A DNA stretch of 64,000 nt from Mantis religiosa (GCA_030765055.1 CM060950.1:271441384-271505383); one strand, 5' to 3'. Positions 33,128 through 46,734 are shown, counted from the first letter of the stretch. The notes: generated by a model not told the origin, from the sequence alone. Made by a program: numbers and translations.

Positions 33128-35195
33128 ATGTCAGATGTATAAACGTCAACAGTAGAATCAGTAGAGGTTAATACACTGTCAGCAGAAATAGATATGGAAC
33201 CCGAGCAGGTAGCTAACCCAGATGTAGTATTAAGTATGAATGACACAGGAAATTATCAGGTGGAAAGTTTAGATTCACAGACGGTAACCAAACAGTCGAA
33301 CGGTGAATTGCATGCACTGATAGAAATGATAAAATCAATAGATCAGAAATTAGAGAAACATGGTCAGGAAATGAAATCAATAGATCAGAAATTAGGGAAA
33401 CATGGTCAGGAAATGAAAGCAGTAGATGAGACATTAGAAATGCAGGGTCAAGAAAGTAAAAGAATTAGGGATGAACTCAAAGAGGAAATGCAAAAGACAG
33501 TGTATCAATTAAATAACAGACTTTATGAAGTAGAAAAGAGGGTAGAACAGATTTCTAAAGAAAATCAGGATAAGCTGAAAAGCACTTTAAGTGAAATTTG
33601 TAAGGAAATGTCCATCCGAGAGGATAGATTATTCGAGGAAATTGTAAAGAGCTCAAAAGAGATTGTAAAGGTTAAAAACTATTTAGAACAAAATGACAAA
33701 TTATTAAATTCTAAAATTCTAAGGCAGGGATCAGAGTTAAAAGGTCTAATTGAAAAGACTAATGATGATATGCAGCTTGAGCATGTAAGTTTGAGTAGTG
33801 ATGTGTCTAGTTTAGATAAGAAAATTGAACAACAACAAAAAGAAAATGAGCAAATCTGGGACGAGAAGCTAAATTCTGCTAATCAAGAAATATTAAAGAA
33901 ATTAGAAGATGAGGTAAATATTATAAACAATAAATTGGAATTTGAGATAAATAAACAGGATTCAGCTTCTCGTAATTCTCAGAAAGCAATTGAGAATTAA
34001 GTTTCTAAAGTTAATATGTTGCATGTTAACATTAATGACAATCATGTACAACCTGTTAGCTTAAGTGATAGTTTAAATCAGGGAGGAACAAACTCCATTA
34101 TATCAAACCAGACAAGTGTTGCTACGGGGCCACCAGTACCCAATGCAGACACTTATAACAATGTAACGGATAGAACTAGTATTTTGACCGAACCAGTTCC
34201 ACAAAATTATCACAGCTCTGTGCTAAATGATTTGCCATTACCTATTTTTTCTGAACTAAACGAGGACAGTCCTGTATGGCTCATAGAACAACTTCAAGAG
34301 TGCTTCAGAGTAAGAAATGTGCCTGATGCACTTAAAATGATAATAGTTCGAAGATGTCTAGACAATCGTACTTTAAATTGGGTTCAAATATCAATGGGGC
34401 CTAAACGAATTTTGAACAGTTCCGACATCTCTTCTTAAACCGGTTTTGGAATGCAAGTAAACAACATAAAATACGAGCAAACTTAGTTGTGGACAGTACT
34501 CTGACAGGGAAAACATAAGTATGGCAGATTATATTCTACATCAATCTAAATACATCAAACACCTTAGACCTAAAATTTCCGAAGAGGACTTTATCAATTT
34601 GATAACCAATCACTTTCCTCTTAGAATACAAAACTATCTTCTGATCGCAAAACCTAAAACAATAATAGAAACTGTTGATTTGGTATCTGCGCTAGAAAAC
34701 CAAACGGAAGAAATATATCAGCCTAGAAATCAGTTCTACCAAGGGCCAAATGCTATACACAAGCAATACCAGTCACATGGAAGCTCTGGATACCGAGGTC
34801 AGGTTATAAATAATAACTCTGCAAGAGAAAGATATCGACCCCAATTGCCACAATTTAAATATAATCCAGACAGGAATGATCCTAGACGTGAACGCCGGGA
34901 AACAATCAACTTTGTTAAGGTAGCGCGAGAATTACTGTTCGGAAATCAGCAACGTGGGAGAAAACAGAATAATCATTTTCGAGGAAGATATAGCCGAGAA
35001 TGTAGGAATGAAAACGTGGGATATCGGTCCGAAGATGAAAATTCAAACAGAGGCCAGAGACAAAATTTTCACTTTAGAGGGAATAGAGGTCGTGGAAATC
35101 AAGGAACCCAGCAAGAAATAACTGTAGCTCCTATTCAAAATGGCCGACCGCAAATAGATGAAAACCGTGAGCAGGAAAACTGGAATGTGACGTAA
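33128..35195 (+). pseudogene. gag: gag of Gypsy copy 2
   Basis: The natural start at 33128 (MSDV in copy 1) is followed by a TAA at the fourth position or so, so the frame really opens at the next Met (33194). Residues 1-270 of that frame are strongly coiled-coil, beginning with 14-residue units like IDQKLEKHGQEMK. An in-frame TAA at 33998-34000 and two frameshifts, near 34410-34440 and 34500-34520, break it. The middle part (34250-34720) has the PVWLIEQLQECF and later ISEEDFINLITNHFP patterns of a capsid. The end (34840-35190) is rich in Arg, Gly and Asn (RGRYSRE, FRGNRGRGNQG) and probably binds RNA. No CCHC zinc knuckle is present. The stop overlaps the next ATG as TAATG. Confidence 0.85.
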
Positions 35196-37330
35196 TGGAC
35201 AAGGGTCACAGAGGCGTCACAAAGGATTCGCAAATAGACCCCAATACTTTAGCAAGGAATGGTATTGATACTGGCGAAATTAAGGTTAACAAAAATGAGA
35301 AAGGCGACTTTGATACCCCATATATCAAAATTAGATTATATGACAAAGAATACCTAGTTAGTGTTGACTCTGGTGCATCAGCTAGTGTGTGTTCACAGAA
35401 ATTATATCTTCATTTAATAAACAAAGGCAGGAAAATAATGAGCTTACCAACATCAAATTTAGTATGCAGAGTAGCCATTGGACGATCGGCACAATTAATA
35501 AAAAAGGCAATGTTTACGACCAGTTGAGATTGAAAATGTGTGTTTTGAAACAATGTTTCTAGTAGTTAAAAACCTAAACGGTGATGCCATCATTGGTTGT
35601 GATTTTCTGAATGAAAATAAAGCTAAAATAGATTTTGAGAATAAAGTTCTTATTACTTGCAAAGATAAGGATCAAATGTTTACCAAGTTTGTTGAAGAAA
35701 GGATGTGTCCTGTAGAAATGACTGCTGAAGAAAAAGAATTTGAAGAATGTGAGCTGTTTGTCCAGAAAATGTTTACTGACAAAGCCCAAGAGTTAATTAC
35801 CCTCTCGTGTGGCAACGAGAGGAACCATGTTGTTCAGCCACGCGTGAAACCTGTTTCTGAGATGGAACCAACCTCACTAATTACTGACAGTACATCAATA
35901 GAAAGCCTTGATGACAAATTGTTATTGATGCAGCAAACATGTGCCGAAGCCCATAATCTGAACGTACAGGAAACAAACAAGTTATTTGAGGTACTAAAAG
36001 ACAATGCAGATGTTTTCACTAAGAAACCAGGTTTGTGCACAGTATATTCGCACACTTTTCAGGTTGAGAATATTAAGCCGTATGTGCTTAAATATAACAA
36101 TCTTCCTATAGCGCTAAGAGAACAAGCTCAAAGCGTCATTTCTGAAATGATCAATGACAATATTATTGAACCAAGCGAATCTGATTTCATAAATTCTTTA
36201 TGTTGGACATATAAAAAGGACAAAAATGATCTGTGTGTGACCCTACACGGCAGAAAATTAAATACATACATGAAAGCCGATCATTTCCAGAATGAAAGCA
36301 TAAATCAGATAATTACCAAACTTTCTAGAGGAAGATATATATCATCAATTGATTTAACTTCTTCATTTTGGCAAATAAACTTAGATGAAGCAGTCAGGGA
36401 CTACACTACCTTCATTTTCCAAGGCATTGAAATGAGATACCAACGGGTACCATTTGGATTGAAAAACTCAGGATGTGCACTTCTTAGAGCCTTGCATGAA
36501 GTTTTCAAAAACAGTGCAGACTCCTTCTTAATTAGATATGTAGATGATTTTCTCCTAATTGGTGAAGATTTCCAGCAACACTTGGAAAATTTAAAATTTG
36601 TACTCAAGAGAATTCATGAATGCGGTATGACACCCAACCTTCAAAAATCAAATTTTTGTGTAAAAGAAGTAGAATTTCTGGGTTACGTCATCAATGAAAG
36701 GGGAGTGAAACCAAATCCGAAAAGAATAGAAGCTATTTTAAGAATACCACCACCGAAGAATTATAAACAGTTAAGGAGAATTTTTGGTATTTTGAATTTT
36801 AATAATCGTTTTGTTCCACGTTATGCGCAAGAAATAGCCCCCATGCGTCAGTTGTTACAAAAAGGTAAAAAATGGAAGTGGACAATGGAACTTCAAGAAT
36901 GTTTTGAAAAGATAGAGGAACTCTTCGCGTCATCTATATTGTTGGAACGACCACATGAAGTCTGGAAGTATGAAATATTTGTCGATGCATCCTCTGGAGG
37001 ATATGGTGCTTTATTGGGCCAACGAGAAGAGAATGGAGATTTTCATGTCATTGAGAGGACTGAACACAATTGAGAGCAACGCTTCAGTGACTGAACTGGA
37101 ACTAGGCGCTCTTTATTTTGCTCTGACACGTTTTAAAAGCTACATATATCAGAAGAAAGTTAAAATACTTTCTGATCATATCAGTTTAACCTTCATAAAC
37201 AAATGTAAATTAACTTCAACCAAAATATCTAGATATGTATATGCCATTACCAGTTTTGGCATTGAAATCGTTCACATCCCTGGAAAATTGAACTAGTTCA
37301 GTGATTTATTATCTCGACTGAATTTTGTCA
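35195..37330 (+). pseudogene. pol (PR-RT-RH): Protease, reverse transcriptase and RNase H of Gypsy copy 2
   Basis: Protease at 35195-35640: VSVDSGASASVC holds the DSG active site, and IIGCDFL near 35595 is the usual C-terminal IIG-x-D-x-L; a frameshift near 35525-35540 separates them. Reverse transcriptase at about 36040-36800: SSIDLTSSFWQINL (first catalytic Asp), VPFGLKNS, and RYVDDFLLIGED with the YVDD box, then LGYVINERG. RNase H follows: EIFVDASSGGYGALLGQ has the first acidic residue and SVTELELGALYFALTRF the Glu; a frameshift near 37060 lies between them. Further on are LSDHISLTFI and VHIPGKLN. The polymerase frame 35538-37073 alone is open for 511 codons, so polymerase is the best preserved part. 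Family: Ty3/Gypsy. Confidence 0.93.
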
Positions 37331-37373
37331 CTGGAATTCCAGAAAGTACGGAAAAACAAAACGAGAGATAAAA

Positions 37374-38696
37374 GTGCTACAATTAGATATAATATTAAGT
37401 AAAGAAACGGCAAATCAGGTGAATAAAATAGGAGAACTGCAAAAGACAGATAAGAAAATAGTTAAATTATTAGAATTATCACCCAGGTTAGGTGAAGAAA
37501 ATAGCTCCAGCACTGCCATAAACGACGGATTGCTTTATAAGAGGCATGGAAAGATTACGCCTAAATAGAAAGTTTTTATTCCTAAATGTATGGAAGCAGC
37601 TATAATTATGGATTTTCACATCAACCTTATTCACTCTGGAACCGACAGGACCTGCAGTGCTATTTTAGAGAACATGTACATTCCGAAATTGAGAGAGAAG
37701 GTTAGAAAGCTAATAGTGAGATGTGATACGTGTCAAAAATGTAAACAGAAGAATATTGCGTACCAGTACGATAGCAACTCCATAATACGAGAACAACCAA
37801 GAGAATTAATCTGTCTAGACATACATGGTGAACTTCCACAGTCAACATTTGGGAATAAATATATTTTAGTTTGTTTTGATGTTTTCAGCAAATATGTACG
37901 AATTTTCCCACTTATAAGGGCCAATAGCCAGGCCTGCCTTACTAAATTGCTAAATTACTACATTCCGGAAGAAGGAAAGATTAGAGCTATCCTAACTGAC
38001 AACGCCACAATATTTGCTGGAAACAAATTTACAGAAGGAATCAAAGGCGCAGGGATTAAGCAATATTTTTGTTCAAGGTATAGACCACAAGCCAACCCAG
38101 CAGAAAGATCAATAAAAGATATTGGAATATTTTTGAGAATCCTTTGTAATACTCGTCACAGCCAATGGTTTTCATATATTCCGCAGATTGAGAGAATTCT
38201 AAATGAAACTCCAAGTACAGTGACCGGTTTTAAGCCTGTGGAAATAATGAGAGGAAAGATAATCGATACAATAGGAATTGAAGGTCCTCAACCTATAAAA
38301 GTAAAGGAGAACATTGAAATAGAGGCAGAGGAGATATTTAAGATTGCGGCTGAAAGAATTAAGAAGAGGGCAAACAAAAGAAAATTGAAACATAATTTAA
38401 ACAAGAAAGGAATCGAATGGGACATTCAAGAGGGTGATTTAGTCTTAATAAGAAACAAAACACTTTCAAGTAAAATTAAGAAGGAATACCAAAGATTGAT
38501 GTTATATTTTAAAGGTCCATATAAGGTCACAAAGGTATTTTCGACTGTCACCGTAGAAATAATGGATGACAGAAGTGGTAAAATTCTGGGAACATTCCAT
38601 ATGGAATTACTAAAAAAATATCATATGCCAAAAAGCCAATCAGAAAAAGAAGAAGAAAGAAAAGGGGATGAAAGAAAGAAAGGTGTGGGAAAATAA
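37374..38696 (+). pseudogene. pol (IN): Integrase of Gypsy copy 2
   Basis: Same protein as at 959-2194. HHCC zinc motif (HINLIH, then RCDTCQKC), catalytic residues D (CLDIHGELP), D (ILTDNATIFAGN) and E (NPAERS), and GPY/F module (YFKGPYKVTKVFSTVTVEI). A TAG at 37566-37568 replaces the Trp codon TGG found in copy 1, splitting a short N-terminal part (37374-37568) from the 368-codon remainder (37590-38696). Where copy 1 has TGA at 1889-1891, this copy is open, so the two copies carry different disabling mutations. The tail is rich in Lys and Glu. Confidence 0.92.
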
Positions 38697-38886
38697 CTAA
38701 CAATCATGATGCACATCTGTGATGATAGTAACCAGAAACAATAAACGAATTGATACTATTTTATATAAAAGCATTGTAAATAAATAGTTTTGTAAGAACC
38801 AAGGTAGAATTCAATAGAAAATCTAGAGTAAGAAGAGTAATATGTAAGAATAGTTGTGTAAATCTAGTTGTGTGAAGTGTAATTAT

Positions 38887-39385
38887 TGTGACTTTGTGGG
38901 TTCGTGAAATGAAAAGTCCAATTGCACCACTCAAAAATGTTCTTTATTTCCACCGACTTACGGTTAAACTCTTGCCAATTACACAGTATTACGTAATGCA
39001 TACAATTACGATTCACCAGATCGTCCGTTACAATTTCACTTGCACTCGTAATTACGCACAATCCTCCGACGCACTCACACAGTCTTCTCGTCGTACACTA
39101 GCACTGCATTCTTACACCAAGAACTGACTAACTGACTGACTCACTGCCCGGCGAGTTGCTTATATAGGGTCAGCTGGGGGGCCGAGAATGTTCTAGATTA
39201 GATGAAATATCCCGTAAGTTCGAGAACACAGGTGGAACAGAAAGAGACGGCGCGGTGATGTTTTTTCTCCCAGCTACCCCTTGTCACCACTATAAGACAA
39301 ACGAGGGGGGGCGTGGCTAACTCCGACCTCCCCTGCTTGCCCGCTCTCAGCTGGTTCTATAGGGTGTTCCAACATTCGGGTGACA
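38887..39385 (+). mobile_element. Probable solo LTR of another retrotransposon inside Gypsy copy 2
   Basis: Copy 1 reads straight through this point (2380-2381), so these 499 bp are an insertion. It begins TGTGACTTTG and ends GGGTGACA (TGT...ACA) and is flanked by TTAT at 38883-38886 and 39386-39389. A TATA-like CTTATATAGG lies at 39160-39170. The 79-codon frame at 38888-39127 has no domain. No internal retrotransposon sequence is present, hence solo LTR; family unknown. Confidence 0.7.
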
Positions 39386-39619
39386 TTATTTTTAATAGAC
39401 AGTCTTGGTAGGCTAAAATGTGAGCCAGTGTTTAATGCGATATCTAGTAAATATAGTGAACATTTCAGGAAATTTAATGAGTTCTGCTTTGAGAAGGAGA
39501 AATCGTAACTAGAAAATGATGAACTTCTTTCGAATGAATTTATGAGGAGGAAGATTATAAGACAAACAAAATTTCTTAAACTGTGTAATAAAATTAGTTG
39601 TTTGCCTTATAAGGGCATA

Positions 39620-40161
39620 TGAGGCATTATTTATTAGGACCTCATTAAGATATATATGTATATGAAATAATGTAACATGTGTGTAAAAAAAGTGTCCCAA
39701 CGAAAGAATATTTTCACTACATGCAAAGAATGCTCTTTAGTTTTTTTAAACAGAAGCGGAGGGCTGGTTAATGACCACATCCCCCCAACACAGACGCTCA
39801 GGAATGCAGGTCAGAACCTGAAAGCCAGTTGGGGAGAAGTGTGGGTGGAAAACGCCAGCTGTTGGGACCGGTAGTGAAAACATTCTTTTACCGGGGACTT
39901 GATATAAAACTGTGAGTGGAATAAACAGTTATCTGTGAGTGGAATAAACAGCTATTATTGCATAATTTATTATTGTTTCCGTTCCCATGACCCGAGATCT
40001 CCATACCCGCATGCTCTCCGTAAGCCTTACCCAATAAGCAGCCGTGGACACAACTTAGACAGCACTAATAAATCAACTACGAATAAAAGCAATCAATTGC
40101 ATTTGCCAATGACTTAAGGTTGCTGCAAAAGTGAAGCAAGTGACGGCGGGGAAACGCGACA
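39620..40161 (+). repeat. 3' LTR of Gypsy copy 2
   Basis: 542 bp, TGAGGCATT...GCGACA, with the 23-bp duplication near 39910-39955. Followed by the AAAC duplication at 40162-40165. Confidence 0.93.
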
Positions 40162-40329
40162 AAACCAACAAATGAAAAAGCTGTTGTCACAAATTACAAG
40201 CAGAAGAAATTTGCTAAAAAGACAGTTGTAGGCACTAATAAGTAGAATAGGCACAAAGGTATGAAATAGGCATTTATAGGCACTCTGAAACTAAGAAATT
40301 AGGATACTAATTATGGGAATCGTTCTTAT

Positions 40330-43300
40330 AATTTAAAAACGTACGTTTCTGATCAAAGGAGTGAAATAGTCAAATAGGGCAAAATCCGCCCCTAGTAAAC
40401 AGACATCGGAGCCCGTACACCTTTAGAGGGATATGAATTTTATAGGTCTCGCAGTATATAACTGCTGACGTCAGTTCCGAGGACAACACACAGGGATTGT
40501 CCGGATCGCAACGCGTAGCTTTAGTTTCATTAAAACTACTGATCCACACGCAGGTAGATCTAGCTTTCAGGAAATGCAAGGTGTGGGACATATTGGGCTA
40601 ATAAACTTAATAAACTTTTCCAATAATTATTGGACAATCTCTATTTTATAAATCAAACGTTTTGGGCATTAACAACAACCATAAAAGAGCTTGATGAATA
40701 TACTTCCGAGCTGTCTAAACGCAGTCGAGGAGGTGTTTGCAAAAAATAACAATATAGAGAATTCACCACCTGTCCAGTATTCAGCTCAAGAATGCTGGAT
40801 TTTAAGTGCTGTGTAATATAAGAAATAAACTAAGTCTCGGACAAACATATGAAAATGATATGAAACGTTAAAGTCATGTGGCTTTGAACGAACTTTCTCC
40901 CAATATGTTTATGCTGTTTCAGTGAGAGGCGCAGAAAATTCACATTCGATAATTTACGAATGAACATGGCTGTTCACTGTAATTCCCGCAATGAAAGCAA
41001 TGAGAAGGATGGCAAGTTGTAACGTGGCTTGCACTTTATATCCGTACCGGACTTTACACACACAGCGCTTCGGTGTACTTGTTGATACAGACGTTTGTTG
41101 ATGTCGCACCTGACCTTGTAGACCTCTGCGCGTATATTGATTGCTAAGGTGTACGGGATTCGATGTCTGTTGATAATACTAAATAACGCATTTGTAACTG
41201 AAGAGGTAGATGTTTATATTTACAGTAAATGGTTGAAAGTACTGTACAGTTAGGATCATAAAAATGCTCTGAAGTTAAACAAATAAATATTATCTTTGAT
41301 GTAACTATTTTCACAAATCATATTTTAGTGAAACTAAATTAATCGTGCCTTCTTTTAACTCCCTTCAGTTCTTCCTACATCAAAACCATATCCGTCATTT
41401 CAGCTTTGGTATAGCGCTCCATATTGTTTGGATTTGCTATCTAAGTACGCACAAAATGCTCCCTGTTTGGGCGGAATGTGTAGTTTTACACTGAAGAGCA
41501 ACTTTGCAACTGTTCGAGTTATTAGTTGAATTTTGCTCGAATAATTACCCTTTGCCCGATTACCTGAAAGGTAGGCTCGGGTCACTGATAAAGAGCAAGG
41601 GGTAACCTTTTTGTTTTCGTGGCCGGTGTGTCCCAATAACAACTTTTGAGGTTCACACACCGGTGGTACCTGCACTGCCTAAACACAAAATCATGTAATA
41701 TTTAATGCTGCATAAAGTTATACCTACCAGAATTTCGAAGCTACGACACCGAAATTCGGACTAGTTAAGTTATAAGCTACGAAACGGCTGCAATCGTTCG
41801 GTGTCGTTTTGAAACAACCTGTATATCTACTTCATGTTTAATTTCAGCACCTCCAAAACAAGGAATACGAACCTGTTCAAGAAAATATCCTACCTCAGAC
41901 TGCCCTCAAGATGGATCATTTTTCGAAAATTTCGATTTTTTTCAACAATTGCTCTCGACCTTGATTAAAGTCCCATATGCTAATAATGCTCATGATGAAT
42001 GACATGTACATCTTGAATTATCTAGCAATGTCCTCAAAAGATTTTTTCATTCTGATTGATTGGTAAACCGTAAGAGATAGGCAAAATATCACAGACAGCA
42101 ATGCAGATCTTGTTGAAGTAAGCGACTTATGTAAAATATATTTGTTGTGGAGTAAATCATTTCTGAGCTATTCCCGTTATAGCACGTGGTTCAACTGCCC
42201 CTCTTTCACGTAAGCAAATATGCGTTTTTGCGTTATCACAGTTGCAGAAGGCAACGGGGTAACTCCAGTTAAACGAACGGTAGCGGCGTAACCGAATTTT
42301 GTTCTACAGTGATCGACGAGAAGCAGTTCCCAGGCTTGAACTAACGTGTGTAGTACGTGATGATACGAGCAGTGTAAACAACCGAAAAGGTCTTAAAATA
42401 TTTTCTACTTGTTAACCTCTATTTTCGAAAGAGTGAACTCACCTTTTAGATTGGGAAATAGTTGAGGAGCTTTTATTTGACCTGTAGGTAGCTAATCATA
42501 GCTACATTAACCTTCCCTACCACGTAATTACAGTAAGCAGGGAAAGTATTGCACTCCATCCGAAAATTCGAATGCAAGATTTCAATGGAAACTCAAGCTT
42601 TGTGGTCCCAGGAAGCCAAAAAGGTATTTTTAGAAAACGATCCTGGCATGTGTGTGTGCGTGTGTCTGTGAACAAGATAACTCAAACACAAAAAGTATTT
42701 TAAATACCAAACTTTTCCAAGTATGCGACAAGAACATTTCCAAAAAGCTCAAACCAATCTCTGTATGGAAAATTTTCCGAAAGTTGTGATTTTTCTCAAA
42801 TAAGTTTCTAACAACCTTTTTTTAACACATAATGCGTTTCAAATTTTTTCATAGCAAATTAAAGTTATATATTTAGCTTTCTGGAAATGTCCTCAGAAGT
42901 GTTCTACATTCTGGATAACTTTTGCATAACTCGGAAACCTTAAGAGATACATAAAATCATATTTCACCAATAATTGAGCTCTTGTTGAAATTACACATTT
43001 TATGTTCAATTTCTTTTGTGAAGAGCTTCCAATTCTTAATGGGAACCTGATATTCATTTTAATGCTTGTTCATGGAAAGAGAACGAAATGTAAACGACGC
43101 CACAAGTTGCCAGACCTCTTTAAAGAGTCGATTATCCCTTAAAGTCATCAGATTCCCATCTTGGTCTTGCACCTACAAGAGATTTACAGATAAGATAACG
43201 TTTATTTCGATTGACAAGGAGCTGATCGAGTAATAAGAATTTGTAAGAATAGTTTTATAAGAGTAGAGAAAGTTATAGGTGTGCAGCACATCAGAACCTT

Positions 43301-43420
43301 TACGTTTTGTTTACAATGGTATTATTTAACGTTACGAATTATACACATTACAAAGATCCGTAAAGAAAACGATGTAAACTTTGAGGGCACACTGTTTTTG
43401 CCAGTTGTTTCCCTTTAATG
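40330..43420. other. No confirmed feature; possible transposon end near 41793-41814
   Basis: AT-rich. The minus frame at 41400-41675 has no known domain. TTTTGAAACAACCTGTATATC near 41793-41814 is the inverse of a motif at 29079. A short GT-rich patch lies at 42640-42670. Confidence 0.4.
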
Positions 43421-43423
43421 ATA

Positions 43424-44305
<882 letters not shown>

Positions 44306-45773
44306 ACTCAATGTACACCCTGTACGGTAAATCGAAACATTAAAACGAGAGATTTGCGCCATGAGCTGAAGATAAACAGAATGTGAAGCAATCGGGTGCG
44401 TCTGTAGTTCTTACCTTTTGTATGCAAATATCGAAACTTTGCTTAACTCTGCTGTTTTGTTTCATTCAATGAGACTTGAGTGACCTTATTATAGGCAGTA
44501 TATGATTGTTTATTTAATAACAGATGAGCTGTTGTTTTGTAATCAATGTTTCGGTTTCCTTGGAGGAATTTGACATTTTAATCAGCATAATGCACAAAGG
44601 AAATAGAATGCATAGCACTGCCTGATATGCCCGATTGGTAACCATGCCTCTCTCACGCGTCAGCCCAAGACGTCATAAATGTTTTGAATTCACACGAAAG
44701 AAAAGAATCCCTCATTCACTGTTTGTATAATACTGGTGAATAGTTGACATCACACAACGAGTGCACAGATATTGTTCTACTGTATTTCCACAGTAGTCTG
44801 AGATTTTAATTTATGGGTGGAATGCAATCCTTTCCATTCTTATTGTAAGTACATAGTGGAGAATGTAAAAATAGCTATAGGTAATTAGGAACAAATCAAA
44901 TAGAGTTTCCAAAATAAATTGCCTATCTAAAAATGCGAGTTTATTCTTTCAAAAATACTCTTTGACATAAATGGAAAACATTGTAAGACCTTTTCGGTTG
45001 TTTATACTGTTCATTTCTATTATTACGTACTACACACGCTAGATCAAGCCTGGCAATTGCCTCTCTCGCTCGGAGCAGTCCGTTTAACTGGATTTACCCC
45101 GTCGTATCTTCCAACTGTTTTATTTCACGAAGGGATATTTTATTACCTGATTTAGGCCAATTGGTGTGTGATAATTTTCTACTACTTGCACTATTCTCAA
45201 TTGGGAAGTCGTTAATCTTCTTTCTTTTAACTTTGGCCATGCATAGAGATAGGAGCTGGGAATTTCAAAGCCACCACAAAGTGGCTGACGCATAAAACCT
45301 ACTATTTTCTTAAATTACCATTGCGCAAGGAAGAAAATGAGCAATGTCCGCTTTTATGGTGTGACGGTAGCCTATGTGGTTCACTTCAAAAGGTCCCGAG
45401 TTAGGATTTTGATTAGAGCAAGCTACACAGAGAGGTTCTTTTCGTGGTTTTCCTTTATCCTGAGGAAGAAAATTTCAAGAAATTTTAAGTTCTAAGAACC
45501 TTTTATTATCAATGCTCTTTTGATTATTAACTGACCCATTTCATTCTTTAATCAGCATGTTAAAGGACGTTGAACATTAAAATAATCAGCAATAAGATAC
45601 TTTTCGCAGAAGTTTATTTCGATTAACACGAGTTAGAGGAGTAAGCTTTTGTTAGAATAGTAATAGGAGCAGAGAAAAACATATGGAACGATCAAAGTTT
45701 ATATAAAATAAGTAAATATGGATCGATTTTGCAAACGTTTAATATGAGCACAGGGTGTGATACGGCAAAAATA
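44306..45773. other. No recognised feature
   Basis: AT-rich; no coding frame above 60 codons. Confidence 0.5.
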
Positions 45774-45783
45774 TAAACGTTAG

Positions 45784-46092
45784 AGTCAAACTGAAAAATT
45801 CAATGTCACGGCCGGAGTTTAAACCACAGGTATCCTGGTTTCGGTCCGTCGCTCTTACCCATTGTGGTACCATACGGTCATGATATTAAATTCTCTTACT
45901 GACTCATATTTTCCCGTTAAACCACTAGGGGCTTTCATATTCGAGAGACACCGTTTATGGCGACTTACTATTCTCGTAAGTACTTGAGTCCCAGGCTTTA
46001 TTGTAAAACTCTTAAGTTAAATGATATAAATTAATACACTATACATGGCTAGTGTGAAGGAAAGATGAATTTCCGTCAATTAACTTGAAGCC
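45784..46092 (-). repeat. Family C tRNA-like SINE, single copy
   Basis: 309-bp reverse-oriented relative of the array units, flanked by TAAACGTTAG at 45774-45783 and 46093-46102. Unlike the array units, its CACACTAGCC/GGCTAGTGTG end block is inverted relative to the rest. Confidence 0.8.
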
Positions 46093-46102
46093 TAAACGTT
46101 AG

Positions 46103-46720
46103 TTTTTGTCAAATCTTCCCCACATGTCCTCGGTTATCACCTCCATTGCATCAGAAATGTGTTGCTTCAAATATGTTAGGTCCTCCCGATGATAATATGG
46201 AAACACGCACGGAATTCTTTCTTTCTTATGATTTCCCAATTACACAAAATTCAGTAATAATGCATATACTTCATTACATATTCACAATAAAGTTCATAAA
46301 CGCATTTTGTCATGAGAATACATCAATCAGGATTATTTAATCAATAACTTAAAAAGACGATTTTGAAAAAAATAAAAGACAGTGGAAGTGCTAACTTAAA
46401 CAGTTGTTTGGGGCATAGTGAGTTTCTAACATTCTTCACCTTGCATCTTAAAAAGACACTGTCCTTAAATACTAAATCTGGGTACTTAGCTAACCTCCGG
46501 TTTTTAGTCATACTGCTCAGAAAAATATGCACACATATACAATAAACATACAAACGTTACTATTTTATTTCTCATTGGATTTCAGAATATGTATTTACAA
46601 TGAAATCTGAATATCGTTACCACTTCTATCATATATGGCTGAGTGGTAGAGTGATACACTCTTAAATATCCTCTGAAATCATTTTTTGCTCCCTTTCTCG
46701 TTAATGCTCACGTTAGGAGA
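46103..46720. other. No recognised feature
   Basis: Overlapping short frames at 46341-46553 show no domain. Confidence 0.5.
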
Positions 46721-46734
46721 CGCTTGGGTACCCT

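Larger units (their letters stand above)
32188..40161 (+). mobile_element. Ty3/Gypsy LTR retrotransposon, copy 2 (full structure, decayed)
   Basis: LTRs of 541 bp (32188-32728) and 542 bp (39620-40161), both TG...CA, flanked by AAAC. Internal order is primer-binding site, leader, gag, protease, reverse transcriptase, RNase H, integrase, which is the Ty3/Gypsy order. No env frame is present. Gag has early and internal stops, there are frameshifts in gag, at protease and in RNase H, and a stop in integrase. The two LTRs differ by a few percent, so the insertion is not recent. A probable 499-bp solo LTR of another element lies at 38887-39385. Confidence 0.95.
29640..40330 (-). mobile_element. 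Probable hAT-like remnant, interrupted by Gypsy copy 2
   Basis: Inferred from three parts: ATAGGCA-rich sequence at 29660-29700, a CGGBP1-like first exon at 31830-31907 (minus), and more ATAGGCA-rich sequence at 40205-40290, directly beyond the Gypsy insertion. The same motif follows the hAT transposase C-terminus at 57410-57470. No TIR or 8-bp duplication was found, and coding sequence between 29700 and 31830 is not recognisable. Confidence 0.4.

Noticed and set aside
38888..39127. A 79-codon gene within Gypsy copy 2
   Set aside because: It lies inside the probable solo LTR, starts near its edge and has no domain.
38697..39620. An env gene in Gypsy copy 2
   Set aside because: After removing the inserted LTR only about 420 bp without an open frame remain between integrase and the 3' LTR.
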